A program made the translations under genes and the position numbers. A stretch of DNA of 64,000 nt from Haemonchus contortus (taxonomy: Eukaryota > Nematoda > Chromadorea > Rhabditida > Trichostrongylidae), in assembly GCA_000469685.2 (NCBI GenBank), contig LS997563.1, positions 39,534,468 through 39,598,467 on the forward strand, given 5' to 3'. Below the pieces are notes generated by a model, which worked only from the letters and a program-made list of their open reading frames with translations, searched no databases and was not told the DNA's origin. Positions within the stretch are counted from its first letter, which is position 1, and the number at the start of each line of letters is the position of its first letter. Shown in pieces: positions 24,844-36,021 of this stretch.

Positions 24844-25680
24844 CATAATCAATACGTAGTTATCCTGTAATAGTGGCATAGTCATTCTATACCGATGTAT
24901 CATCAAAAACAGCAGAATTTCATCTAATTCTAAATTAAGCCTATTTTGTTGTTATTACTTTACATCATATCGTTCAATATGTGTGAAATTGAGGGAACTA
25001 TGATTTGGCCAAAATTGTTGCCAGCCAGATATGGATGACAAATTCGCCCACGTGTAGCCTATGTAACAGCCTGTCTCTGAGTGAGTAGTAGTTCATTGTA
25101 CAAAAGTCCACTTTAATCACAAAGAGATATAGAGAATGACCATTTATCGATTGATATGAAATAATTCTGTTTCGCCAAAGTCGCCCCGTCGCACGCGCGG
25201 TCGCGTGCGTGCGTGTGTACATGCGTATGCGCTGGCTGTTAATGCATCTTTCCTATACACACAGCACTTCTCCATCCCTTTATCATTGATGAATTTTTCC
25301 AATTCTGAACTCATTGCGCCTTTTAATGTGTTTTTTGTTTATCACAATCGTCTATAGGGTTTCATTGGGTGTACATAAGACTTCCTTTATCGTTTTCTTT
25401 TCTTTTATGACCATTTCAATTCTATTTTTGCTTGGATTGATTTTGTTTTTTATTGATTTGTGTTGTTCTGTGATGTTTATGAGGATGAACATTGCAATTT
25501 CTAATTGGTTTTTCGTTTGTGGTACTGAAGGTCCTACGGGTATTACACAGCCAAGTACCTAAATAACTTATTTGTTCGATTTTTTTATTACTGCCCTCAA
25601 GGTGCACTTTTGTAACGTTAGGAAAACAAGTTTAGAAGAACAGACATGATTATTAACAAAAAGGAAAGTGGATTCTAGCG
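24844..25680. other. 3' flank of the RhoGAP gene
   Basis: After the stop at 24841-24843 the sequence is AT-rich with no further exon that I can support. A GC-rich alternating stretch (CACGCGCGGTCGCGTGCGTG, about 25192-25215) could form a hairpin or Z-type DNA. No AATAAA signal was noticed close to the stop, so the 3' end of the transcript is not defined. Confidence 0.5.
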
Positions 25681-25682
25681 CT

Positions 25683-25945
25683 CCATAAAAGAACCTCTGC
25701 ACGTGCTACCAAAGGTATTTATACTGGACCCAGGAGTTCTGTAAATGTACCTTCACACGCGCTACTCAAAGTATTTATAATGGATTCCGTGGTTCCGTAA
25801 AAGTGCCTCCACACGTGTTTACTAGAAGTATTTCTACAGGACGCCCAACTTCTGTAAATGTACCTCCATACGCGCTACTAGAAGTATTTAGACAGGGTCC
25901 AAAGCTTCTGTAAAAGTACCTCCGCACGCGCTATTAAGGGTATCT
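25683..25945 (+). repeat. Tandem repeat, about 56-bp unit, nearly five copies
   Basis: A unit of 56-57 bases recurs about 4.7 times with moderate divergence. Each copy contains GTAAA(A/T)GTACCTCC, then a CACGCGCTACT-like core, then GTATTTATAC and a variable tail. The copies are too diverged for a very recent expansion. It looks like a small satellite downstream of the RhoGAP gene. Confidence 0.85.
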
Positions 25946-26379
25946 GTCTCATTATAGGAGGTCGCGTCAAATTATTTTCATGTATGAGTGACTGGCTCGC
26001 AATTTAATAATGTAGGGTGAGTTGTCTTGACTGAACAATTATCCGTTCACTTCAGGCACTTTTAAGGGGATTACATTGATGCACATCACTGGAAAGTAAA
26101 AGTAGTTAGCTTGCTCGGTAGCCTTTCTTTTACTTGACTTGCTTGTGTGGTTATTCTGGGGGAATGAGAATGCTGTTTCGTGTTAGAGATTACAAATCAT
26201 TAAGAAGTTCAGTGCAAAAGAACCGTAGTAACAAACAATTGGGTGAAGGAATTTAAGCAGTTAATACACATAATGAACAATTGAACAATTTTGCCCAGCA
26301 TACGATAAGCGCTTATAGTACGCAATTACACAATCATCCCAATTTCTCGGAAAAAAACCAGCTGGGGTATGGGTACATA

Positions 26380-26581
26380 TGCGTCCGAGGATGCGCGCGG
26401 CGAAGTGCGTGGCGGTTCGAACGACTCTGGCGTCTATTATTGAGGCACAAACTTGAAGTAGAGTAGATTAGTAGGATTGGCTGACCACGCCAAACGAAAC
26501 TACTTCGAGTTCGAGCCCCTGTAGTAGGTGCCAGAAACGTGCGAATCGCCATGAACTTTGCCGCGCGCGTCCTCGGACGCA
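26380..26581. mobile_element. MITE, family 1, copy A
   Basis: The ends are inverted (TGCGTCCGAGGATGCGCGCG on the left; on the right the complementary GCGCGCGTCCTCGGACGCA). The interior contains the shared phrases GCACAAACTTGAAGTAGAGTA and TAGTAGGATTGG. Copies B (near 38850) and C (near 56240) have the same plan, so this is a non-autonomous inverted-repeat element. It encodes nothing; the ORFs that cross it are artefacts of its symmetry. Confidence 0.85.
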
Positions 26582-26831
26582 CGTAAGTTCTGTCCCCCAA
26601 TCAGCTGATGAGACTGTGGCAACACAACTTATTTGATCGCATGAGCAATACTTTCTCTTCATTAGATAGATAACCCACCGCAGGTGTCCGAACAGCTTAT
26701 TGATATGAGTATTGGTTATACCGGGTATGTACGTACTCTTGAATCCCGTTCCTTTGTAAGGTGCTTGAACACTCGCTACACATGAATACAATCTTGTGTA
26801 AGTGTTTTAATCGTTTACTTTTTCATTTACA

Positions 26832-26970
26832 GAAGTTCTACACGAGCCCTCAGAAGGGCAACGGCTACTGCAGTGGTACTGATGTGAAGGAATCCGATCA
26901 AAACAGTACGAAGGCATACCTCAAATCAAAATCCAAACAGAATGACAGCCAGTGGTCTTACGTTGGATAA
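26832..26970 (+). CDS. Orphan terminal exon candidate
   Basis: A tttacag acceptor precedes 139 bases, open in one frame and ending in TAA. The product is hydrophilic and Lys/Ser-rich, starts KFYTSPQKGNGYCSGTDVKE and ends QWSYVG. It lies 2 kb past the stop of the RhoGAP gene on the same strand, whose own tail ends in VSYV, so it could be an alternative last exon. It could equally be a chance ORF or the end of a separate small gene. Confidence 0.3.
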
Positions 26971-27414
26971 ATCGTTTTCAACAAGTCTGTATTGAACCGC
27001 TTAGTAATTTTGAGACGAGACGTTACTCTTTACTTCCATGATTTCCACAGAAAACACAATACAGTACGGTATGCAGGCATGATGGCGCGTGGGCATCAGC
27101 AGACCGTTCGGGAGTGGCATCTCCCTGGATAGGCTGACAGTGAGTGCTACCACTAGATACACCTTAGATTGTCAAGCTACTGGTAGCAAAAACCACCTGA
27201 ACACTATGAAATGAGACCCTATAGAAGCGTTCTGGACGGGGCATTGAAGCATTTCTGGCAAAGCTGGGCGGTCTAGTAGGCACGGACTTCGAAAGGACGA
27301 GTTTAGTGAAAAACTGGAATTTGATGATAAAGGTTCAGCCTGATGAGAAGCTCTGGATGTTATAGGTAAAGATCGAACCGATTATCCAATCAGTCAATCA
27401 GTAATGTATTCGTT
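26971..27414. other. Unassigned intergenic sequence
   Basis: No gene or recognisable repeat boundary was seen in this stretch. It leads directly into the first copy of the large duplicated unit. Confidence 0.4.
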
Positions 27415-29420
27415 ATTTATGGCAGCAGGTATCGGTATGCCATCTCCTAACCATGCCAAGATCTCCTCTATGCTCTACTAACGAGAGATTTTTGTTATGA
27501 GAGCAGTAGGACATCGATACACATATTGATAGAGTATTGAGGAACTAGGAATGCAAGGCTATGTGGGGGGCACGGGACCCGTGCAGGGTCCGACACTGAC
27601 GGCGGAACCCGAGGTGGGGTGGGCGAGATGTTTCGAAGCTAGTTGAGAATCGGGGAATCGTTGATTCTGTTCAGGGGAAGCTGGTGAAAATGCAAAGCAA
27701 TGTATCAAAAACACTGGAAATTTTAAAGTCGTCCGTGCCGATGTCCTGTTCAATAGCACCTTCTACGGGTAACGGAACTTCTCCCCTATCGCGGCATTCT
27801 ACCTTGCGGCATGCGGCAAATGTCACTGCAGTTACCGTACCCCCGCCAATCGATAGGCCGCGGAATTTTTCGTTGATTGCCTTGCTTTTTTATTAGATTT
27901 AATCGTTTTTCCTTCTGTTTCTTTTTCGTTTTCGTGTTTATTAGACTTGATTAATTAGAATGACCCCTCCTATATAAACGACGATCAATACCGCATTGGA
28001 ATTGAAAAGAGCGGCCAGCCAATTCAAATAATTAAAGGACTCCCTACCTCACAAATTGCGCGCTCCAATCTTCCATCGCAATCCCGCGATAGGCGGCGGG
28101 TGCGGAGTCTGCGACGCCGTGTTAGGGGAGAAGTTCCCGGACCCCACCTTCTACCATCGTGTACATTCTCTGCACTCTCCTTATGAGAGATTTTCTACAA
28201 AGAGAACAGCAGGAGGTACGGTACACGTGGTATCAAAGTTCGAAGGGAAGGTTGTTCCACATGCTCAAGACCACATCGTCGTGTACTTTGGGACGGTGAT
28301 GGGTGGAGAGGTACATCAAAGTGGTGGTAGATGGAGCACCGTGGTACCCGGATAAGGTTGAATACGGCAAAGGCATTTCCCTGGTAAGCCATTAGCTACA
28401 GTATGAATTTTGGTTTGGTGGAAGTCGATGTACGACAAAGCCGACCAACTATAAACGCGAGGATGGACGAATAAATTCGACACCAGCACAAAAAGTCCTT
28501 TCGAACATATGGCCCTAATCCTTTCCAAAGTTGCAAATTGAACCGTGAATATCCGTTTCATCATTCGACCTCTAAATATCCGATCCAGCAACTATGCAGG
28601 CCTTGGACGCGACACCTATCCACTGCGCTATGAGGCCACATCAGACGTTGTTCATGATGTAGCACATAACACTTATCTGAACTTTAGCGGCCGCCTCTTC
28701 TAGGCAGATACCTGAGCTGATATGGTATCCCAAATTTCAAGCTACTGTAAGCTCATTTGGTGTACCCATGCCTCGGGGCCCAGTTTCTTGCGTACGGGAC
28801 TGTGGATGCATCTGAACGAATATCGATCCTTCGATATGACTTAGGCCGCTCTATCAGGGCAACAAAGTCGGAGGGCAAAAAATAGGAATCCGCAGCGTGG
28901 AAATTTCTTAAACCTCAGATCGGACTTGGTGCCACAGCAGCAGTCCATTCCCCATCCAAACCCACTGATGTCCAAGCCCCGCCCATACGCCGCTTGCCCA
29001 TCGGGCAAGCCTGAGCTCCGTATACCGTACTGCTCGGGACCTCCGTGAAAGTCACTGAGGGGGAGTGTACAAAAGAACAATAGCATATTGAGGGGGGGGG
29101 GGGAGGCAACAGTAGGGTGCATGGTAACTGGGAGAAGAGCGGGCGGAGGGGCAGGGTGCGCTCGAAATTGAACGGCGTTGATCACTGGAATGGAATGCAG
29201 ATCAACTCACGCAGCTTTTCGTCTTCACAGATGGATTAGTTGTGAATCTTACCATTCTGTGGGCAATACAGTAATACTTGCGATTTCAGGGAGAATCATA
29301 GACGGGGTGGGAGAGGAGGATATACACAAAAGGCAGGAGATGAGACAATGGAAGAGCTCTGGCCAGCAAAAGGCATTAATCATCGATCGGATGACTGACC
29401 AATCAGTGAGTTAATTAAGG
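27415..29420 (+). repeat. Large repeat unit, copy 1 (about 2 kb)
   Basis: This unit matches 29650-31505 in the same order and orientation, at roughly 75-85 per cent identity by eye. Shared landmarks are a GGCATATGCC/CTCCTACC opening block with AAGAGATTTTTGCTATG, the block AACTATAAACGC followed by GCACAAAAAGT, ACTTTAGCGGCCGCCTCT, GAATCCGCAGCGTGGAAATT, GAACGGCGTTGATCACTGGA and an ACCAATCAGTG end. A reversed tRNA-like piece near 28590-28640 suggests part of it derives from a SINE. No transposase or reverse transcriptase is visible. At 28992-29010 it has a short palindrome (8-base arms, 3-base loop). Confidence 0.75.
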
Positions 29421-29649
29421 AGAAGGTATGTTCTGGTCTCCCTGCCAGTGCGTGAACGTCCGATGTTCATTCAGCCCACAGAGGCAGTCCCAGTTCTGAC
29501 GGAGCTGGATGGTCTTGTAGGCTTGGACACAAATAGAGCGAACTTGATTTTTAAAAAATATAAATCGGAGAAAAATCGCCAGTTTGTAAAGAAGAGCCAA
29601 AAATCGTTTCAGTGTCAAATCGATTACTCATTTAGTTGATCAATAGAAT
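29421..29649. other. Spacer between the two large repeat units
   Basis: About 230 bases of unassigned sequence with no match to the flanking units noticed and no coding signal. Confidence 0.4.
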
Positions 29650-31505
29650 TACGAATCGCTGTTCACTGCAGCAAGGAGCGATATGCCCTCTCCTACCACC
29701 CACCTGCCATCTATAATGCCACTTTCTCCGGGCTCTACTACCAAGAGATTTTTGCTATGGGAGCCGTACACAATACGATACACATGCTGATAGAGCAATG
29801 AGGAAACGGAGGAGTGGGTGCTGGTGGGCACCCCGTACCTTTTGGTGGGGGTGCAAGATTCGATTACTAGCCGCATCCGCAGAACCTGAGAGAGGTAAGT
29901 GGGATGTGTTCCTAAACTAAAGATGGTTCGGAAAGTGTGAATAGAAGAGAAAAGGATTGTTCTATTGATAACTGATGAAAAAGCTGAGAACTGATTATTC
30001 CAAAAAGTTGAAAGAAGACTGTAAGACCGGTGGCGTACCGATGTGCCGATGTTCAATAGCCAATCGATTAGTTGATCGAAACGACTACCCACTTCAGAGG
30101 CCTTCCCCCTTTCCTAACGCAGATTCTCTGTACCCTCGCAGAGAAAGGGTTTTCCACGAATAACATCATAAAATACGTTACACGTGTTACTAGAGTACAG
30201 AGGGAAGCTCTTTCATCCAAGATGGGGCAGAGATGGCGTATCAACACACCCGACGGAGGTGGCGAATGGCCGCCAGCCATCGAATGCGGCTTCACTCCGT
30301 AGGCTGGTAAAGCGGTCAGCTTCTTGGGAAGCTAGTGGTTGAGTCAGAATCCGAACAAAGGTGTTTCATGATGGAACATGGAAACGGGTAGAGCGGCCCG
30401 GTGAAGGCGCTATTCTTGGTAATCAGCAAAGTGAAGGATGATTTTTGCTTTGGTGTAAGCCAGTGTGTAGTTGAAAGCCGTTCAACTATAAACGCAAGAT
30501 TAGACGATCAAAGTGGACATAAGCACAAAAAGTTTTTTTGAACATGTGATTTCAGTCTTTTCCAAAGTTAACCGATCTACCAACCCCGCAGGCCTAGGTC
30601 CCGATACTTAGCCACTACGCTAGACAGCTCCATCGGTTGGGTTTATGATGCAACACATAACACTTATGTCAACTTTAGCGGCCGCCTCTCCCTTTTCAGG
30701 CCTTTTAAGAGCTAATTTGGTACATGCATATGTATCCCATATTTCAAGCTGATGCACCCCAACCGGCCCAAGTTCGAGGCCCAGTTTCTTGCATAAGGAA
30801 ATGTGGATGCATCTGGACAAATATCAGTCCTCCGAAATGACTTCGGTCGCTCTATCAGGACGACAAAGTCAGAGGGCAAAAAAAGGAATCCGCAGCGTGG
30901 AAATTTCTCAGATCGGACTTGGTGCTACAGCAGCAGTCCATTTCTCATTCAAACCCACCGATGTTCAGGCCTCGCCCACACGCCGCTTGCCCGATGGCCG
31001 GCGGGCACCGGCTCACTCGGGCCGAGCCCACACCCCTCCCTTGGAGGGAGTGTAGATTGAGCCCGTTTAAGCCGGTGCCCGCCGGCCATCGGGCAAGCCT
31101 GAGCTCCGTACACTGTACTGCTTGAGACCTCCGTGATAATCATTGAAGGGGAGTGTACAAAAGAACAAGAGCATATTGAGGGCAGGGGAGTGGGGAGGCA
31201 ACAATTGGTGCGGAGTAACTGGGAAGAGCGGGCGGAGGGGCAAGGTGCGCTCGATATTGAACGGCGTTGATCACTGGAATGCAGATCAACTCACGCAGCC
31301 TTTCGGCTTCACAGATGGATTAGTTGTGAATCTTATTGTTGTGTGTGCAGAATACAGTAATACTTTGATCTCATGGAGACTCATTGATGGACTGGGAGGG
31401 GAGGACATGCACAAAAGGCAGGAAATGAGCAGTGGTAGAGGTAGGATCGATGGCCACTGAAAGGCCTTGATCATTGATTGAATTCCAGACCAATCAGTGG
31501 TGCAC
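29650..31505 (+). repeat. Large repeat unit, copy 2
   Basis: This is the second, diverged copy of the unit at 27415-29420, with the same landmark order. It differs mainly by a much longer palindrome at 30985-31098, where copy 1 has only 19 bases. A tRNA-like reversed segment is present near 30580-30640. Numerous 60-90 codon ORFs on both strands overlap repeat sequence and are not supported as genes. Confidence 0.75.
30985..31098. repeat. Long GC-rich palindrome inside repeat copy 2
   Basis: Arms of 29 bases are perfectly complementary (left arm starts GCTTGCCCGATGGCCGGCGG, right arm ends with its complement) around a centre of about 56 bases. The sister repeat has only GCTTGCCC-ATC-GGGCAAGC at this position, which looks like the same palindrome with its middle removed. 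Confidence 0.9.
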
Positions 31506-32960
31506 CCTCCTAATAAGAATTTTCTTCAGTTAACAGTGCGACTTGGACTGGTTGAAAATTGCCAGACGGCGTGCACTGAACCCTCTTCCAGTAGACGAGA
31601 CGGTCTCCATAGCGAGCCCCTGGTAGAGGTGGAGGGTGAAGTGGAGCCTAGAAAAATGGTGCCCCATAAAGCTGGGTGATGACAATTTTACTGATAAATC
31701 CTCATGGTACAGGATTGAATTTAATTTTGGTGTGGGCTGAAAAGCCGATCGAATGAAAATGAAAGGCTTCACTATTGGGCTGTATGTTAGCAGGAAAGAA
31801 CTTATTGGAGGTCGATCCCTAAGCTTTTCCAAAGTTGTACTTGGGACACTTTTCACTACTTGAAACCTCGATAATACTAATCCTGCTCTTTCCTGCTAAC
31901 ATACATCCCATCACCGACAAAGAGGTGAACGAACGAATCACCCTCCCCAGTTGCAGGCAATTCTCTCTTACCCAGTAGATTCCCAGGGTTTTCTATCCTT
32001 CCCACGATGCCCAATGTTGGTCCCCACCTAACTGCACGACGGGAGTTGACGTTCCTCAAACCCACAACCACCTCCATCCAAGTTCTAGCACGGTGGTTTC
32101 GTATCTCAGAGTGCCCATTTCGTGATAATCTCTTCCGAGGAGAGCACAGAGAAAACAAGTACTACGGAGAGGGAAGGCGGGAGAGTAAGTTACCAGTGAG
32201 CGAGTACGGAGGGAGCATCAGAAAATGGAACCACCCATATGGGAGAGGCCCAGATAGTCACGCCCTCATATGAAATATCGTTTTTATTACACTCTTTTCA
32301 CAAAGAAGAAATAACCCACACCGAATACTGGACTATGAAAATCACTGATGGATTGAAGACTAGAAAATAAATGTACTGTTAAGCAGAAGAAGACGGAAGG
32401 AGTGACTTATGGAAGCTTCGAGAAGGGTGGGGGGAAGGGGGAGGAGCGCTGGATATTGAATGGCGTTGATCACGGGACAGCAGATCTACCCATGATGCAC
32501 CAAGACTAACATGAGCCGGTGAAGTCTCAAATGGGTAGGGTAACTCAAGCCTTGGTGAAGCTCTTGCTTACAAAATTCTAGCTTGATCATCTATTTCTGC
32601 TTTCCCGACCAATCCTTTTTCAGCAGTATACCGCAACTCACCTACGTAGCCACCTCTGTGTTGGGGTTGTAGAAGCGCTGTGCCATCTGACGATAGGCCA
32701 CTTGACTTCACAGAAGCTTGCAGTACTGGTACAGAATGGCAGTATTGTAGACGACAGATATCAGAAAAGTACGAAACTGCGGAATCAGTCAGCATCCAGA
32801 TGTCCATGTAGATGGCGCCGCTGCTTGAAGCAGACAATGAGGCACTAATTATTGGGAGACGAGCAGTAGGATCGGTTTTGTGTAAACGATTCGCCGCACG
32901 CGGCTGTCGCGAACCATTTGCTTCGCCTTTATTACAACTCTAGCGTTCTTCATACAGCTC
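31506..32960. other. Repeat-rich intergenic sequence, no gene
   Basis: Fragments related to the large repeat units continue here, for example GGCGTTGATCACGGGACAGC near 32461 resembling the GGCGTTGATCACTGGA block. No exon structure was found. The ORFs in it are short and overlap on both strands. Confidence 0.5.
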
Positions 32961-33482
32961 GATCGTTACGATCATTATTTTAAGCATGATAATAATTCCT
33001 TCATTCCTGTATTTCCTACTTGCTGCTGCATTTTACAACATTCCTTGACGAGCGTCGTCCTTCTCGCTGCGACGCGACAATTTCGACCCTACTGCACCAC
33101 ACCCCTAATTATTTTGTACTTGCAAGTATTATATTCAATCTCTGTCACTATGAAATTCGTTTTTACAGATTTCTGAGCAACCTCTGCAAGCAGCGAACTT
33201 GCTTGGATGGTCGAATACGATGAAAGCCCATGGCGGCCCTTGGCCAATCTCTTACTTTAGAACGAACATCTGTTAGTACAGACATTTTCACGATATTGTC
33301 AGGAATTTTCGGAAATGGACCGATGAACCATGTTATTGTTCAATGGAGTGGCCTGGGAAAAATTGTTTTGTTACTGTCATTTATCGCTGTTTTTGTTTAT
33401 GTGATAAACATGTGATTCCATGTGTCATCAACTCTTCCTATTTACTAAGAGGAATTGAAAATGGGCAATCTGAATTGTGCAG

Positions 33483-33562
33483 GAACATGGATACACACTG
33501 AAACAAAATGCTGGAATCGTCGGTCATCGTTGTGGCTACACCGTGCTTCCACTCAACGTTTG
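33483..33562 (+). CDS. Candidate exon of an unidentified gene or transposon relic
   Basis: Acceptor tgtgcag and donor gtaata bracket a segment open in one frame that reads EHGYTLKQNAGIVGHRCGYT followed by VLPLNVW. The composition looks protein-like. A second candidate lies at 34112-34194. I do not recognise the family and cannot connect the two in phase with certainty. Confidence 0.3.
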
Positions 33563-34111
33563 GTAATAACAGCATCCTGCCTTTCTTCCATCAGCCTCTT
33601 ATGATCTGGAAAATCAAAATGGGATCCCAATCGGAACTCTAAAGCCACAAGTTGATCACGTACAGATAAAATCTTCAGCTGAATGAAGAAAAGAAATCGA
33701 GGAAATTTCGTCTGCTAGGGTGGACTTTTCTCAAAACTGTAGAATTGAATGTAACTCATTTTTGTGGTATTTTGCTTTAAAAATACTTCTGGTTAGAGAA
33801 AAAGGTTGTATCGAGGAGAACAAGGAGTACTCGCATAATTCTCATATCGTTGAATTTCGTCTCTAACCCACAGCCCGTCGAAGTCCTGTTAGGTCATAAG
33901 TTCTCAATTTGGATAGTACAACTTATCAGTAAAAGTCGAGAATGTTGTAGAGGTTCTGGTTGGTTTGATGGTCAAAACAAAAGAATTTGGATGCCGTCTG
34001 ATGTTGTCGAAAGAATAAATGTCCCCATGAAAATCACTTATTCTCCAAGTGCGATGAGCAGTTGAATAATCTGAAACTGTGCAAATATTTCTGAATCCCT
34101 TTTTCTTATAG

Positions 34112-34194
34112 GCGATGTGAAGACTGCCACTATGTCAATAGCCGCTCGTACGTTACCAGAAAGTCGTTCGGGAAAACAAAAGGGCAACGGAAGG
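34112..34194 (+). CDS. Candidate exon with a CxxCH motif
   Basis: After the acceptor ttcttatag the open frame reads RCEDCHYVNSRSYVTRKSFG and then KTKGQRK before a gtaaat donor. The basic, cysteine-containing sequence could come from a zinc-binding or transposase-type protein. With the candidate at 33483 it may be a decayed gene; I found no start, stop or family match. Confidence 0.3.
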
Positions 34195-35740
34195 GTAAAT
34201 GGTAGATATTTCAAAAAATAGTATAGAATGAAATCTTGGACTTCAAAACTTCTTACAAAGGCATTAGTAGTGTATTTGCATAATTCCAGCTACGCAAGTG
34301 ATCGTCGTAATTGGTAAAACAACAAGTGATTTTTAAATAAACGAAGTTCTACGATAGAATCGAGTGATAAAACCATGTAAGTAGTACCGCCCTTGTAAGG
34401 ACGCTCGGTCCGCCAGGTCTCCTTTGCCTAAATTCTGCAGATTTTTTTCATGTCTACGCCTCTCTAGAAACAAATTATTAGGTTTATGCATAATCATTGC
34501 GGATTTTTTCAACAAATTTTACTTGAAGGAACGATAGAAACATCTATCAAAGACATGTTCAAATAACTGCTCTAAACATATCCACCATCTACGTCAAGCA
34601 CTGCTTCCCATTTGCTGGGCGATCGGATCCCTCAGGCGAAGAAGTTTCGATTGTTGGAGGCGATCACGACTTGACGTGGCCATCAAACCATCCACTCCGT
34701 CGAAAGTTGTGTTCGTTGACCAATTTTTCGACGGGCGATCAACGTGATAATCCATAGGAGTATCTTTTGATGAGTAGGGCGACCGCAGAAGCAGATTCCA
34801 TTCAAAATTTGGCTTTAGCTGACAGTTACATCGCCGAGAAGTTCGTTGAGATCACTTTATTAGTGTGCCACCTTTCAAAATCTCTCAAAGTAATTGAGCG
34901 TAATGTGGGGTGTAGGAAGATGACTTTCCAGACATATTTCTGTTGAAGAAAGAAGATTATTTCTACAAAAATCCCGAATTCAAAAGTTTAATTATATCGA
35001 GAGAAAAGAAACCGCGAAAAAATCCACAATAATTATGCATCAACCTAATAACTAGAAGTTTTGCTTTTGCACCGCCCTCTTGGATGCATGCCCCTCCCCT
35101 CGTGAGCATGTGTCACATGAGCTTTGTTGATGTGTGCCCCACTGGTACCAAACCTTACCCGTTATCTTCAGGTGCTTCTTCCACACTGGAACGCTTTTCA
35201 AGGAACCCTAAATTTTGTGAGAGACAGACAGATTACTGGCAGATTGACAGACACACACACAGGGAGACGGAAGGATTATTTAGCCGAAGTCTTTGCTGAT
35301 GCTTTATTCTACCGAACTTGAGAAGTTATGATGCGACAGGAACGTTATGACTCAGAACAAAAGCAGAGTGCCAGATTTAGTTTACGTGAAAAGAAATACA
35401 TGCGTGCATTACAGTGCGCACACCACCTCCGCCCTAGATCTTTGACTATTTGTTAGCAATTAAGGGGTAAAGTTTTTAGATAATGTGAAGTTTGTGCTCA
35501 AAACATGACTTCGATAACGTGCGTAAATGAAGCTCGGTCACTACATAAAACTAAATAAATGATTATCAAACTCCAAAATCCTTTTTGAATTCTGTTCTCT
35601 CATTCAAGCGGAGAACTTTCAAAAAAAAGACAAATTCGTTTACGGCTCTCTGAGATAAACATTGATAAGACTCTAATAGGAATCGTAAAAGTTTTTCAGC
35701 CTGCTCTATAATTTAAAGTTTTAAAGTTTAAAGTTTTTTT
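34195..35740. other. Unassigned intergenic sequence
   Basis: No exon chain or complete mobile element was recognised. A stretch at 35220-35265 is rich in GACAGACAGATT and CACACACA simple repeats. Confidence 0.4.
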
Positions 35741-35744
35741 GGCG

Positions 35745-36021
35745 TTAATCAATCCCGTCTGAGGGATGCGCCCCCGCACTCGACTTCCATTCAGAATCGT
35801 AGTGGCGTAATGAGTGCGTATGTGGCCTATACAATGACTTGCGGTGGCCAGCCGATGTACAAGTCAGTGCTTTTATCCTCCCAGACGAGTCTGGTACCAA
35901 TTCACCGACCCCGGAGGGATGGAAGGCTTGGTTGGCCCAGGCGGGCATCGATCCGGGATTCGAACCCCTGACCGTGCGTGTGATATAGTGCGCCACTTGC
36001 CACTACACCACCTCCGCCCGC
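35745..36021 (-). repeat. tRNA-derived SINE
   Basis: Read on the - strand from 36021, the element begins GGGCGGAGGTGGTGTAGTGG with an A-box-like segment, then has an excellent B box GGTTCGAATCC near 35960, and returns to a TGCCCG that can pair with the 5' GGGC. About 200 further bases of non-tRNA body follow, ending in an AAAGTTTAAAGTTT-like stretch near 35710-35735. This is the plan of a tRNA-derived SINE. It is the best preserved of the tRNA-like repeats in the window. Confidence 0.75.

Noticed and set aside
28841..31143. Several 60-115 codon ORFs in the duplicated repeat block
   Set aside because: They lie on both strands of repeated, palindromic sequence and differ between the two repeat copies.
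34500..34880. Possible transposase remnant on the - strand
   Set aside because: Some phrases look transposase-like when translated, but I could not match any catalytic motif or terminal repeat.
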